Shown: in pieces, positions 24,590-34,298 of the stretch | Position numbering within the stretch: position 1 is the stretch's first letter | Layout of the letters: the number at the start of each line of letters is the position of its first letter | DNA from: Syntrophobacter sp963666995 | GTDB lineage: Bacteria; Desulfobacterota; Syntrophobacteria; Syntrophobacterales; Syntrophobacteraceae | Assembly (NCBI GenBank): GCA_963666995.1 | Contig: OY762941.1 | Coordinates: 3,596,001-3,660,000, forward strand | DNA length: 64,000 nt | Reading direction: 5' to 3' | Notes under the pieces: model-generated | Told to the model about the DNA's origin: nothing | What the model saw: the letters and a program-made list of their open reading frames with translations, nothing else | Databases searched by the model: none | Translations under genes and position numbers: made by a program

Positions 24590-26535
24590 AGAGCGTTGAC
24601 CTCCGCCAGGATTTGATTGTCGGTAAAATGTGAGAGCTGGACGGCTCCCTGCGGACAGGTTGAGGTGCAAATCCCGCACCCCTGGCAGACGGTCTCCACG
24701 ACCTCGGCCTTGGGCTCACCCCGCACCTGGACTTCCTTGATCGCGCCGAACGGGCAGGTGAGCACGCACTTGCCGCAGCCGACGCACCGCTTGATATCCA
24801 CCCGCGAAATCTGGGGATCGCTTTCCAGCAGGTCCTTGGAGAAAAGCCCAAGTACCTTCGCGGCGGCCGCGCTGCCCTGTCCCACCGATGCAGGGATATC
24901 CTTCGGACCCTGGCATGCTCCCGCCAGGTAGACCCCTGCGGTGTTGGTTTCAACGGGACGCAGCTTTGGATGGCTTTCCATGAAGAAACCGTAGTTGTCA
25001 TAGGAAATGCGGAGTCTCTCCGCCAGCGCGGGCGCTCCGGCGGCGGCCTCGGCACCGGCCGCCAGGACCACCAGGTCCGCTTCCACTTCTACCTGGACCC
25101 CCATCAGAGTGTCGGCCCCGCGCACCACGTATCTGCCGTTCCCGGGATAGATCATGGATACCCGGCCCCGAACATAGCGGGTCCCGTACTCCTCGATCGC
25201 CCTGCGGGTGAATTCGTCGTAAAGTTTCCCGGGGGCGCGGATGTCCATGTAGAAGACATAAGACTGCGAATCGGGAATATGGTCCTTTGTTAAAATCGCC
25301 TGCTTGGCGGTGTACATGCAGCAGAAGCCCGAACAGTAGGGACGGTCCAGCGACTTGTCCCGGGACCCGACGCACTGTACGAAGACCACCGTCTTGGGTT
25401 CGGCGCCGTCCGACGGCCGCCTGATATGCCCGCCTGTCGGGCCCGAAGCGGAAAGCAGGCGCTCGTACTGGAGCGATGAAATAACGTCGGGATAACGGCC
25501 GCCGCCATATTCCCCGCACTTTGAGATGTCGAAAATGTCGTAGCCTGTGGCCGCGATGATGCTCCCCACGCTTTCCGTGACCACCGCATCGGTCATGTCG
25601 TAATCGATCGCCCCGGAAGGACAGACCTTGGCGCATACCCCGCACTTGCCCTTGAGAAAGTGCCGGCAAACGGCAGGGTCGATGACGGCTTTTTTCGGAA
25701 TGGCCTGAGGAAAGGGAATATTAATGGCCGTGGTCAGTCCGACCCGCTCGTTGAAACGGTCGGACACTTTCCTGTTCGGGCATTTCTCGGTGCAGACCCC
25801 GCAACCCGTGCACTTGCTCCAGTCGACGTAGGTCGCCTTCGTTCGCACCTCCACCTGGAAATTGCCCACGTAGCCGCTTACCTGCTGCACCTCGGAGTAG
25901 GCCAGGAGCTTGATCTTGGGATGCTGGGCAACGTCCACCATTTTGGGGCCGAGGATGCAACTCGAACAGTCAATGGTGGGGAAGGTCTTGTCGAGCTTCG
26001 CCATCTTCCCGCCGATCGTTGATTCGCGCTCCACCAGGAGCACCTCCAGACCGCCTTCCGCGCAGTCGAGGGCTGCCTGGATGCCCGCCACGCCGCCTCC
26101 GATGACCATCACCCGTTTGTTGATTTCGAATTTATTCGAATACAGCGGGACATCCCGCCTCAACTTTTCGACGGCCATCCGGACAAGGTCCACGGCCTTG
26201 CGGGTGTTGGCCTCGCGGTCCTTCCCGATCCACGAAACGTGTTCGCGGATGTTGGCCATCTCAAAAAGATAACGGTTGAGACCGGCCCGCTCGACGGTGC
26301 GCCGGAAAGTGAGTTCGTGCATGCGCGGAGAGCAGGAGGCTACCACCACTCCGCTCAGGTGTTTGTCCCGAATGGCCTGGATAATGCCGTCCTGTCCGGG
26401 TTCCGAGCAGGCGTACATGGTGTCCGAGGCCACGACGACCTCGGGGAAAGACAGTGCGGCCCTCGCCACGGCCGCGGTATCCACCGTGCCTTCGATGTTG
26501 CTGCCGCAGTGGCAGATGAAAACGCCGATTCGCAT
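24577..26535 (-). CDS. hdrA: HdrA: FAD-containing bifurcating subunit of heterodisulfide reductase-like complex
   Basis: 652 residues. I chose the ATG at 26535 because the family start MRIGVFICHCGSNIEGTVD follows; the longer frame is not family-like. Domains: N-terminal [4Fe-4S] region with Cys9 and Cys11, FAD-binding GGGVAG (about 146-151) with ERESTIGGKMAKLDKTFPTIDCSSC, an inserted ferredoxin domain (CTGCGVCTEKCP about 242-253; CGVCAKVCPSGAI about 298-309), the second FAD half and two C-terminal [4Fe-4S] motifs (CVGCGKCVLTCPFGA, CQGCGICTSTCPQGA). The flavin splits electron pairs between ferredoxin and HdrB. Overlaps flxD. Confidence 0.94.
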   Translation of the reverse strand: MRIGVFICHCGSNIEGTVDTAAVARAALSFPEVVVASDTMYACSEPGQDGIIQAIRDKHLSGVVVASCSPRMHELTFRRTVERAGLNRYLFEMANIREHVSWIGKDREANTRKAVDLVRMAVEKLRRDVPLYSNKFEINKRVMVIGGGVAGIQAALDCAEGGLEVLLVERESTIGGKMAKLDKTFPTIDCSSCILGPKMVDVAQHPKIKLLAYSEVQQVSGYVGNFQVEVRTKATYVDWSKCTGCGVCTEKCPNRKVSDRFNERVGLTTAINIPFPQAIPKKAVIDPAVCRHFLKGKCGVCAKVCPSGAIDYDMTDAVVTESVGSIIAATGYDIFDISKCGEYGGGRYPDVISSLQYERLLSASGPTGGHIRRPSDGAEPKTVVFVQCVGSRDKSLDRPYCSGFCCMYTAKQAILTKDHIPDSQSYVFYMDIRAPGKLYDEFTRRAIEEYGTRYVRGRVSMIYPGNGRYVVRGADTLMGVQVEVEADLVVLAAGAEAAAGAPALAERLRISYDNYGFFMESHPKLRPVETNTAGVYLAGACQGPKDIPASVGQGSAAAAKVLGLFSKDLLESDPQISRVDIKRCVGCGKCVLTCPFGAIKEVQVRGEPKAEVVETVCQGCGICTSTCPQGAVQLSHFTDNQILAEVNALCLS

Positions 26536-26572
26536 CCTAAAAGCTCCCTTGACTCGGGGCGTCCGCGCCCGC

Positions 26573-27454
26573 TCAGTCCTTTGTTGCCGACACCCCGGCC
26601 AGCATCGGTCCGGGGTTGACACACAGCTTGCCCAAGCCCAGGGCCTCCTCGGGCAGTCCCAGGGCAAAACCCATGAGTTGGGTGAAGTACAGCACGGGCA
26701 TTTGAAAATTGGTTCGCATGACCTGGTTCACCTGACCCTGGCGCAAATCCAGGTTCATCTGGCACATGGGGCAGGCGACAACCATCGCATCGGCGCCCGC
26801 ATCCCTGGCACAGGCGAGCAGCTTTGCCGACAGCCGGGTCACAATGTCCTTGCGCGGTATTCCATACGACGCCCCGCAGCATTCGACCTTGAGAGGGAAA
26901 GGAACCACCTCGGCCCCGAGCGCCGCCATGAGCTGATCCATAGCCGTCGGGTTTTCGGGGTCGTCGAAGGCCATGACCTCCGGCGGCCGGTTCATGATGC
27001 ACCCATAATACGGGGCCAACCGAAGCCCCTTGAGAGGCAGGCGGACCTTGGATGCAACGGCCTCGGTGCCGATTCGTTCCACCAGGGTCTGGAGGACCGA
27101 TATGGATTCCACCGATCCCCGGTAGGGCCGGTCCAGGAGGCGGTTCACCTTTTCGCGAAAGGCTTCTTCACGCATGCGGTGTGACGCGGTCTTCAGGTTC
27201 GTCAGGCAACTGGGGCAGGGAGTGAGCACCGTGCCGAGCCCGTCCGCTTCCGCAAGTTCGAGGTTCCTTGCGGCGAGAGCTGCCGAAAAGATGTGGTCCA
27301 GCGTGTGAGCGGGACTCGATCCGCAGCAACTCCAGTCTCGAATGTCCACTAAATGGAGTCCCATCGCGCCGCACACGGCCCGGGTGGAGATATCGTACTC
27401 CCTTGAGGTGCCAAGCCCCGAACAGCCGGGATAGTAGCCGAATGCACCACTCAT
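26573..27454 (-). CDS. hdrB: HdrB: non-cubane [4Fe-4S] heterodisulfide reductase subunit
   Basis: 293 residues with two CCG domains: CSGLG..., WSCCGSSPAH and CPSC (residues about 11, 42-49, 81-84), then YGCIMNRP, ECCGASYG and CPMCQMNL. These Cys bind the two non-cubane clusters that reduce disulfides in methanogens. In bacteria the disulfide is probably a DsrC-type trisulfide or a small thiol. Starts 4 bp inside hdrC (ATGA overlap) and ends 37 bp before hdrA. Confidence 0.93.
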   Translation of the reverse strand: MSGAFGYYPGCSGLGTSREYDISTRAVCGAMGLHLVDIRDWSCCGSSPAHTLDHIFSAALAARNLELAEADGLGTVLTPCPSCLTNLKTASHRMREEAFREKVNRLLDRPYRGSVESISVLQTLVERIGTEAVASKVRLPLKGLRLAPYYGCIMNRPPEVMAFDDPENPTAMDQLMAALGAEVVPFPLKVECCGASYGIPRKDIVTRLSAKLLACARDAGADAMVVACPMCQMNLDLRQGQVNQVMRTNFQMPVLYFTQLMGFALGLPEEALGLGKLCVNPGPMLAGVSATKD

Positions 27455-28011
27455 AAGGCATCTCCCTTCTTGAACCGCTCGAAGATCCTTTCGACCTCGG
27501 CCTTGTTCCGAATGTTGTGGGACCTGAACGACAGCTTGCCCTTTGGAATGATACGGGGGGCCAGTTCGGCGTCGGTCCAGATCCGGCCTGTTCTCACGAG
27601 GTAGTTCGTGAGGAGTCCCATTTCGAAGACCCGTCCGTGAGCCCTGACCGATTCCAGGAAAGCGTCCCAGAACTTCCCGACCTGGCTCACGGCAACGCGA
27701 TTCTCGCGTCGGGCCATGTGCCTGAGAACGTCCATGACCCGGGCCACGTCGATTTCGTTAGGACAGCGAGTCGTACAGGACTCGCACGTGGCGCAAAGCC
27801 AGATGGACTTGCACCCAAGGACGGTGTCTTTTTGTCCTGCCTGGACAAAACGCATGATCTGACTGACGGGAAAATCATAGGCGAAGGAGTAGGGACAGCC
27901 CGCCGTGCATTTTCCGCACTGGTAGCACAGATTCACTCGCTGTCCGGACTCTTCCTCCACCATGCGAACGAAATCCCCATCAAATTGCTTCGAAAGATTG
28001 ATGGTATCCAT
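27451..28011 (-). CDS. hdrC: HdrC: 2x[4Fe-4S] ferredoxin-like subunit
   Basis: 186 residues. The ATG at 28011 gives MDTINLSKQFDG; a longer upstream frame has no ribosome site. Two motifs CYQCGKCTAGCPYSF (about residues 29-43) and CATCESCTTRCPNEI (about 73-87) bind [4Fe-4S] clusters that carry electrons between HdrA and HdrB. First gene of the hdrCBA-flxDCBA-ferritin transcript; leader e ends 270 bp upstream. Confidence 0.92.
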   Translation of the reverse strand: MDTINLSKQFDGDFVRMVEEESGQRVNLCYQCGKCTAGCPYSFAYDFPVSQIMRFVQAGQKDTVLGCKSIWLCATCESCTTRCPNEIDVARVMDVLRHMARRENRVAVSQVGKFWDAFLESVRAHGRVFEMGLLTNYLVRTGRIWTDAELAPRIIPKGKLSFRSHNIRNKAEVERIFERFKKGDAL

Positions 28012-28280
28012 AAAGACCTGTCCGATTGACGTAAACAATAAAATCAGTAAATGCGGCGATAGTCTGCCACGACGGATACGTACTCCAATCATCTCAAGAG
28101 GCTTGATGCCCTGACATTGCAGGACTCCTGCCCCGTGTTTCTTTATTGACAATCGCTGCTCCCGGCTCTTGATGCCGGGAGTCTTGACTCATGGTTAGAT
28201 GATAGATGAATCCATACCTGGGCTCTAAAGAGAAATGTCCAACGCTCGATCCCGGCAGAAGAGCCCGTTCCTTAAACAAT
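28012..28280. other. Intergenic region between leader e and hdrC
   Basis: About 270 bp without a clear gene or signal other than the terminator of leader e at its upstream edge. ATGATAG/TCATGG tracts near 28190-28210 show no recognisable fold. Confidence 0.4.
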
Positions 28281-28521
28281 AAAAAAGGCCAAAGATGGCT
28301 TTCAGCACATCCTTGGCCTTCGTGACCGTTTCAAGAATCAAAAATATCCGTAACCGGAAATACCTGGTGTTGTGTCCCCTAAATATCTTTACACTTAAGA
28401 GTCTTGCGAAGTCCTGCAGGACGCCAGCCTATTCAGACTCTTAAGATCTATGAGTTGAAAAGACGTTGTACCAGTTTCAATACCAGTGCTTATATCCTAC
28501 ATGGCAGAAGCAATCTGTCAA
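28281..28521 (-). promoter_or_regulatory. Leader e: promoter, hairpin, GGTCACGAAGGCC element and terminator before hdrC
   Basis: Minus strand: TTGACA (28521-28516), 16 nt, TAGGAT (28499-28494). The leader starts with a long inverted repeat (TTAAGAGTCT at 28444-28435, AGACTCTTAA at 28404-28395) that encloses a second palindrome GTCCTGCAGGAC. Then GGTCACGAAGGCC (28328-28316) opens the terminator GGCCAAGGATG ... CATCTTTGGCC plus T6 (28286-28281). Confidence 0.74.
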
Positions 28522-28787
28522 GTGCTTTTTGCGGGTTCTTCCGCACCGACAAAAACCCCTGTAAAAGGCACACGACAATCTCCGGCAGAAAGAACCCGTC
28601 ACCGCGTCTGCTGAGTAACCGCTTTTCCGCCGTGCACCCTCTTCGACGGGCATCTTCCCATTGCCGGACGGTTTGTCTCAACCCGCGTCCCCCGGTTTGG
28701 TGATTCTCCCCGCCCAGAGGGTCAATTCCCCGAGCACCGTTTTCGGCGGCTTCGGAAAAGCAACTGTTCCGGCTTTTGCATGTGTTC
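28522..28787. other. Intergenic region between hydE and leader e
   Basis: About 265 bp between the hydE stop and the hdr promoter. No gene is supported and no strong terminator is seen after hydE. Confidence 0.4.
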
Positions 28788-29795
28788 TCAACGGAACGCG
28801 GCCTTCAGGCTGTGGCCCGCATCGCGCGCAACCGTCCTTCCCAGAGACGTTGCCATCGCCTCCACACAAAAACGGCACTTGTGCGGTTCTTCGTTGATAC
28901 AGATCTTATCGGGATATATCAGATAGAGCTCCCTGTACCTGGGAGGCGTCAAATTGGGCATAAGGACATTGGCCCCGCATTGCAGGGCCTTTTGCCTCCC
29001 TTCGGGATCGATCGTGCCCGTTGCGGTGGTCGCGGGCATATGGGCGTTTTCGGTGACGATCCTCGTCAGCGCCGTCACCCGCAGCACCAGGTCGATACTC
29101 CCGCCTGTATCGCCCTTTAACGGCGTGTCGGGGTGAGGGATGAAAGGGCCGAGGCCAATCATATCAAGGTCCAGTTCCCTGAATTTGAGGATGTCATCGG
29201 CAATGCTCTCCACCGACTGTCCCGGCAATCCCACCATGGTCCCGGAGCCCACCTGGTAGCCGGCCTTCCTCAACCATTCGAGGCACTGAAACCGCCTGTG
29301 GAATTGTGAATCCGGTTTAAGGGCCTTGAAAAGGACCGGGTCGGAGGTTTCAAACCGCAGAAGATAACGGTCCGCCCCGGCTTCCTTAAGGAGTCTGTAT
29401 TCCTCGCAGGAGCGTTCGCCGATCGAGAGGGTCACGGCAAGCCCGAAGCGTGTCTTGAGGTAATGAACCAGTGAACAGAGTTCCTCCATCGTGTAATGCG
29501 GATCTTCTCCCGATTGGAGAACGACGGTCCGGAAGCCGAGGTCCCGGGCCTCGGTGCCCGCGGCCAGTATTTCCGGGATGCTCATACGGTAGCGGACGTT
29601 ATTCGTGTTGCTCCTGCGCAACCCGCAATACAGACAATCCCTCCGGCAGTAGTTCGAGAACTCGATCAACCCCCTCAGGTGGACGTCATCGCCCATATAC
29701 GTCTTTCGAACCTCATCCGCATTCCGGTAAAGGGCCTCGATGACCTTCCTGTCCTGTTCCTTCAACAATTCAACGATCTCGGCCTTTGTCAACAT
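28788..29795 (-). CDS. hydE: HydE radical SAM maturase of [FeFe] hydrogenase
   Basis: 335 residues. Radical-SAM cluster motif CRRDCLYCG (Cys50, Cys54, Cys57), SAM-binding GEDPHYTMEEL and GLPGQSVE. The C-terminal EPHKCRFC supplies an auxiliary cluster seen in part of the family. HydE acts on the HydG-made Fe(CO)2(CN)Cys complex on the way to the 2Fe subcluster. Last gene of the plus-to-minus block aspA-hydF-hydG-hydE, 98 bp after hydG. Confidence 0.95.
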   Translation of the reverse strand: MLTKAEIVELLKEQDRKVIEALYRNADEVRKTYMGDDVHLRGLIEFSNYCRRDCLYCGLRRSNTNNVRYRMSIPEILAAGTEARDLGFRTVVLQSGEDPHYTMEELCSLVHYLKTRFGLAVTLSIGERSCEEYRLLKEAGADRYLLRFETSDPVLFKALKPDSQFHRRFQCLEWLRKAGYQVGSGTMVGLPGQSVESIADDILKFRELDLDMIGLGPFIPHPDTPLKGDTGGSIDLVLRVTALTRIVTENAHMPATTATGTIDPEGRQKALQCGANVLMPNLTPPRYRELYLIYPDKICINEEPHKCRFCVEAMATSLGRTVARDAGHSLKAAFR

Positions 29796-29893
29796 GATTT
29801 GCTCGACTCCCTCATATGGGTTGGCCCCTTGCCGGTTCGGATAAGGGCTCCTTCCGCGGGTGGGCGGTCCGCCTGCAAACGGAACTCGATCGA

Positions 29894-31300
29894 CTAGAAA
29901 TAAAGATCTCTCGTGCCCTGTTCGATCAGTGCCAACCTCTTTTCCGTCACCTGCCTCACCTTCGCATTGCCGATCTGCTTAAGGTGCTTCCTGATGGCCT
30001 CTTCGCCTTCCCGCTGCGTTTCCGGGCTGGCGTAGTCGATCAGGTATTCCTTGAAAGTGAGGATGGCATTGGGCTGGCAGACGTCCTGTATCTGGCCGGT
30101 TTTGGCCAGCGCCATGAAACGGTCTCCCGTACGCCCTTTGCGATAGCAGGCCGTGCAAAAGCTCGGGATGTAGTCGGACCGGCAGACTCTGGAGATCACC
30201 TGGTCCAGGCTTCGACGGTCTTCAACGTTGAACTGGGGCCGCTGTTCTTCCCTGTCTTCGTTGTTTTCCTTGCAATAGCCTCCGACCCCCGTGCAGGAAC
30301 CTCCACTGAGCTGGGAGATGCCGATGGAGAGGAGTTCATCACGGAACTCCGCCGTCTCCCGCGTGGAGAGGATCATCCCCGTATAGGGTACGGCCATGCG
30401 GAAAATGGCGATCAGTTTCTTGAAATCGGCATCGGAAACCAGGTGAGGAAAGGTCTCCAGGTTGATTCCGGCAGCGGGTCTAAGCCGCGGCACCGAAATC
30501 GTATGAGGGCCGACCCCATGGACCTCCTCGAGGTGCAGCGCATGGAACAGCAAGGCCAGGACTTCGTACTTGTAGTCGTAAAGCCCGAAGAGCACGCCGC
30601 TCCCCACGTCGTCGATGCCCCCTTCCATGGCGCGGTCAAACGCGCAGGTGTGCCAGTCGTAATCCCTCTTGGGGCCGGAAGGATGCATCCTGGCGTAGGT
30701 CGGGCGATGGTAGGTCTCCTGAAAGAGGATATAAGTCCCGATCTTCGCTTCCTTGAGGCGCCCGTAGTCCTCAACCGTCGTTGCGGCGATGTTCACGTTT
30801 ACCCTTCTGATGTTGCCGTTCTTCACCTTGACGGAGTAGATCGTTTCGAGGGTCTCCAGAATGTACTCTATGGGGTTGTTTTTGGGATCTTCGCCACATT
30901 CCAGCGCGATGCGCTTGTGCCCCATTTCCTCAAGCGATTGCACTTCCCTGGCGATTTCGTCCATGGTCAGCTTGCGCCGGTCGAACACGTTATGCCGCCG
31001 ATATCCGCAGTAAACACAGTTGTTGATACAGAAGTCACTGATGTAAAGTGGCGCGAAGAAGACCAGCCTCTTGCCGTAAATCTGTTCCTTTATCCCGCTG
31101 GCAGTCTGGAAAATCCTCTCCAGCAATTCAGGATCCTCCACCTGAAGCAGTACAGCCACCTCATCCGGGGTCAGGCCATCGGAAAGGGCGGCCTTGTCTA
31201 CGATCCGCAAGACCTCTTCCCTGGTTGTTTCGGCCTTCGCTCTCTCAAGCGGGCCGGTTATTTTCTGATCATCGATAAAATCGGCTTTTTCCGTAGCCAT
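29894..31300 (-). CDS. hydG: HydG radical SAM tyrosine lyase
   Basis: 468 residues. The ATG at 31300 follows GGAGGAGG and gives a family-length protein. SAM cluster motif CINNCVYCG (Cys91, Cys95, Cys98) and C-terminal auxiliary cluster motif CTACYRKGRTGDRFM with a further Cys in DVCQPNA. HydG cleaves tyrosine to make CO and cyanide ligands for the H-cluster. The conserved VPRLRPAAG and LSGGSCTGVGGY blocks are intact. Confidence 0.96.
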   Translation of the reverse strand: MATEKADFIDDQKITGPLERAKAETTREEVLRIVDKAALSDGLTPDEVAVLLQVEDPELLERIFQTASGIKEQIYGKRLVFFAPLYISDFCINNCVYCGYRRHNVFDRRKLTMDEIAREVQSLEEMGHKRIALECGEDPKNNPIEYILETLETIYSVKVKNGNIRRVNVNIAATTVEDYGRLKEAKIGTYILFQETYHRPTYARMHPSGPKRDYDWHTCAFDRAMEGGIDDVGSGVLFGLYDYKYEVLALLFHALHLEEVHGVGPHTISVPRLRPAAGINLETFPHLVSDADFKKLIAIFRMAVPYTGMILSTRETAEFRDELLSIGISQLSGGSCTGVGGYCKENNEDREEQRPQFNVEDRRSLDQVISRVCRSDYIPSFCTACYRKGRTGDRFMALAKTGQIQDVCQPNAILTFKEYLIDYASPETQREGEEAIRKHLKQIGNAKVRQVTEKRLALIEQGTRDLYF

Positions 31301-31613
31301 GTTGATCCCTCCTCCGCCTCTGAAGAAATGGTCATCAAAGGGTGACTTCTCCAATGCGGCATAGCAGTGAAAGTTCGAAACATCAGGGGGCCTCTCGACG
31401 GCGCATGACGCGCCCGGGCCCTTGAGTCGTGTGGTGCCGCATGATCTGCGATTGCCGGATGGACGTTCCGTCCGCTCGTCGTGAAAGCACAACACGCTCC
31501 TCGCAAATTACAGAAACATTCTCGAACAATAAGTTTTAAGAGATAAAAAGCTATTCCTGGTTGATAAATTATCCCGTTCCATCATGAAATCATCTTTCCA
31601 CCAGGTCGGTTCA
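31301..31613. other. Intergenic region between hydF and hydG
   Basis: About 313 bp. A frame extends upstream of hydG but has no independent support. No leader of the conserved type and no terminator is visible. Confidence 0.4.
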
Positions 31614-32852
31614 TCAGGCGTTCTCGTCCAAAAGCCGCAATGCGGCAGGAAAAGGAGTCAGCGCCCGCCTCAAGACCCCATGCATGTGGGCGATCAGGAC
31701 TCCGTAGTTGACGATGGGCACGCATGCGCCGGTCGCCTGCAGGATCCGGTGAAGCATTTCCTTTCGGTTGATCATGCAGGCACCGCAGTGAACGATCAGT
31801 TGATACTGTTCGAGGTTTTCGGGCATCTCGATGCCGCTCGACCAGTCGAAGCGGAGTTCTCCGCCGACCTTCTGACGCAGCCAGCGCGGTATTTTCACCG
31901 TTCCGATGTCGTCCGCCACGCGGTGATGAGTACAGGCTTCGGCGATCAGCACCTTGTCGCCCGGCTTCAGTTGATCTACGGCTAGCGCTCCGGCTGTCAG
32001 GGTTTCCAGGTTGCCTTTGTAGCGGGCGAAAAGGATTGAAAACGACGTCATCATAACGTCTCTCGGGGTATCGGCATCGACCTTCAAAAATGCCTGAGAG
32101 TCGGTGACCACTATTTTCGGTTTCCGTGCCAGGCCGGAAAGGGCCTTTTTCACTTCCCTTTCCTTAACCACGAGGGCGATGGAGTCGTTATCCAGGATGT
32201 CCCGAATCGTCTGGACCTGCGGCAGGATGATCCTGCCTTTCGGTGCGGCAAGGTCTATGGGAACGACCAGCACCACCGTATCGCCGGGATTGATGAGATC
32301 CCCGATGATCGTGGGGGCGGCCCAATCCTTCGGGGCGGATTTCACGATTTCCTGCTTGAGGTTTTCGATGCCCTGCCGGGTGATCGCGCTCACGGCCACA
32401 ACTCGTATTCCCAGGAGCTTAGCGAAATCGGCCGCATTCGCCTCGGGATTCACATCTATCTTGTTCAGGGCTCCCACGATCGGTACGCCCTGTTCCTTCG
32501 CTTTCTCGATCAGGTCGAACTCACGGCCGTCGACATCCTGGTTCATGTTGAGCACCAAAATGATGAGATCAGCCTTATTCAGCACGCCGACCGTCTTTTT
32601 AATCCTCAGTTCTCCCAGTTCGCCGACATCGTCGATTCCGGCCGTATCGACGATCACAACCGGCCCGACGGGGAGGATTTCCATCGATTTGTACACGGGG
32701 TCGGTGGTGGTGCCCGGTACGCTTGAGACTATGGCCACCTCCTGGTTGGTCAGAGCATTGATCAGGCTTGACTTTCCCGTATTGCGGCGCCCGTAGATGG
32801 CGATATGCAGCCTGCTTCCGCGGGGAGTTTCATTCAGACTGGTTGCGTTCAC
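31614..32852 (-). CDS. hydF: HydF GTPase scaffold for H-cluster assembly
   Basis: 412 residues starting with GTG at 32852 (no in-frame ATG nearby; AAAGG upstream). G1 loop GRRNTGKSS (about residue 21), G3 DTAG, G4 ALNKID. The C-terminal third carries the [4Fe-4S] ligands CTHH ... VHCGACMIN. HydF carries the 2Fe precursor and delivers it to apo-HydA. It overlaps aspA by 23 bp, which suggests coupled translation. Confidence 0.95.
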   Translation of the reverse strand: MNATSLNETPRGSRLHIAIYGRRNTGKSSLINALTNQEVAIVSSVPGTTTDPVYKSMEILPVGPVVIVDTAGIDDVGELGELRIKKTVGVLNKADLIILVLNMNQDVDGREFDLIEKAKEQGVPIVGALNKIDVNPEANAADFAKLLGIRVVAVSAITRQGIENLKQEIVKSAPKDWAAPTIIGDLINPGDTVVLVVPIDLAAPKGRIILPQVQTIRDILDNDSIALVVKEREVKKALSGLARKPKIVVTDSQAFLKVDADTPRDVMMTSFSILFARYKGNLETLTAGALAVDQLKPGDKVLIAEACTHHRVADDIGTVKIPRWLRQKVGGELRFDWSSGIEMPENLEQYQLIVHCGACMINRKEMLHRILQATGACVPIVNYGVLIAHMHGVLRRALTPFPAALRLLDENA

Positions 32853-34275
32853 GTCTGTCTTTGCCTTTCTTCAAAAGTTTCGCTCCTGCCACGCCGGGCC
32901 TTGTCAGTTGGCCCGGGGTGAAAACGGTTTCAAGGTCCTGCGCGGAAAAGAGGCCGGAGTCGACAATGACATCCCTGAGCCGCTTCCCTTCGCGGTGGGC
33001 CTGTTTTGCGAGCCCCGCCGCCGCATCATATCCAAGGTGCGGGGTGAGGGCGGTTACGAACCCATGGCTTTCTTCGAGCCACCGCCGGCACCTGTCTTCA
33101 TTGACCTGGATGCCTTTGATGCATTTTTCCGCAAACAGGTTCACGGCCTTGATGAGCATTGCCAGTGAGTGAAGCAGGTTGTGGGCGATCAGGGGAAGGA
33201 AGGCGTTCAGTTCCAATTGCCCGGAGGCTGCGGCGGCGGCAATCACCTGGTCGTTTCCCATGACCTGCAAAGCGACCTGGGTAACCATTTCAGGAAAAAC
33301 CGGATTCACTTTTCCCGGCATAATGGAGGACCCCGCCTGCATCTCCGGAAGCCTGATTTCGGCCAGGCCGCCGAAGGGGCCGGAGGAGAGCAGCCGGAGG
33401 TCCCCTGCGATCTTGGCGAGGTTGACGGCGGCGGCCTTCAGGAGGCCTGAAACCTCGACGAACACATCGGCATTCTGCGTGAGATCGATGGTATTTTCGG
33501 ATCTGGCCAGCCCGAATCCCGTGATCGCCCTGAGTGCCTCCACGACGTTATAGATGTAAGCCGGGTCGGCGTTTAGCCCGGTGCCCACCGCAGTGCCGCC
33601 CAGATTCACCTGGCGAAGCCTCTCTTCCACCTTGTAAAGCCGCCAGCGGTCCCTTGCGATGGCCTCGGCATAAGCGCTGAACTCCTGGCCCAGGGTTACC
33701 GGCACCGCATCCTGCATTTCGGTGCGGCCGAGTTTCAGAATTCCGGCAAACTCCGCTTCCTTTTTCTGCAGTTCCGTCTGCAGAAAAGCCAGGGATTCGC
33801 TGAGCGTCAAAACCATCCCGATAGCGGCCACCCGAAGGGCGGTGGGATAGACATCGTTGGTCGACTGAGACAGGTTTACATGCCGGAGGGGGTCAACAAT
33901 GTGGTAGTCCCCTTTGGCGCCTCCGAGGATCTCAATGGCGCGGTTTGCGAGGACCTCGTTCATGTTCATGTTGCCGGACGTTCCGGCCCCTCCCTGGAAG
34001 GCGTCCACAATGAACTGGTCTGCCAACTCCCCGCGGGCGACTTCGTCGGCGGCCTGCACGATGGCCTCACCGACGGACCGTTCGAGCAGTCCCGCGTCCA
34101 TGTTGGCCGAAGCAGCGGCCTGCTTCACCTGTGCCATCGCCACGATCAGGGTGTGATGCGTCGTCATCCCGGAGACTACAAAATTGCTGAAAGCCCTCAC
34201 GGTGTGAATGCCGAAATAAGCTTCCCGCGGAACCTGCAACTCCCCCAGGAGATCTCTTTCCACGCGATATTCCAC
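32830..34275 (-). CDS. aspA: Aspartate ammonia-lyase
   Basis: 481 residues; reversible aspartate to fumarate plus ammonia. I prefer the GTG at 34275 (CGGAGGAG upstream), giving EYRVERDLLGELQVP, the family start. The lyase signature GSSIMPGKVNP and blocks GGAGTSGNMNMNEV and HVNLSQSTND are present. Aspartase and fumarase share this fold; N-terminal details and the frequent joint occurrence of aspA with hydEFG favour aspartase. Within this operon it may supply ammonia for the dithiomethylamine bridge, or fumarate for energy metabolism. Confidence 0.88.
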   Translation of the reverse strand: MEYRVERDLLGELQVPREAYFGIHTVRAFSNFVVSGMTTHHTLIVAMAQVKQAAASANMDAGLLERSVGEAIVQAADEVARGELADQFIVDAFQGGAGTSGNMNMNEVLANRAIEILGGAKGDYHIVDPLRHVNLSQSTNDVYPTALRVAAIGMVLTLSESLAFLQTELQKKEAEFAGILKLGRTEMQDAVPVTLGQEFSAYAEAIARDRWRLYKVEERLRQVNLGGTAVGTGLNADPAYIYNVVEALRAITGFGLARSENTIDLTQNADVFVEVSGLLKAAAVNLAKIAGDLRLLSSGPFGGLAEIRLPEMQAGSSIMPGKVNPVFPEMVTQVALQVMGNDQVIAAAAASGQLELNAFLPLIAHNLLHSLAMLIKAVNLFAEKCIKGIQVNEDRCRRWLEESHGFVTALTPHLGYDAAAGLAKQAHREGKRLRDVIVDSGLFSAQDLETVFTPGQLTRPGVAGAKLLKKGKDRRERNQSE

Positions 34276-34298
34276 AGTGCAACTCCTCCGGGGTCCTC

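Noticed and set aside
28661..28897. Plus-strand ORFs across the hydE 3' end
   Set aside because: Shadow frames of hydE without ribosome sites.
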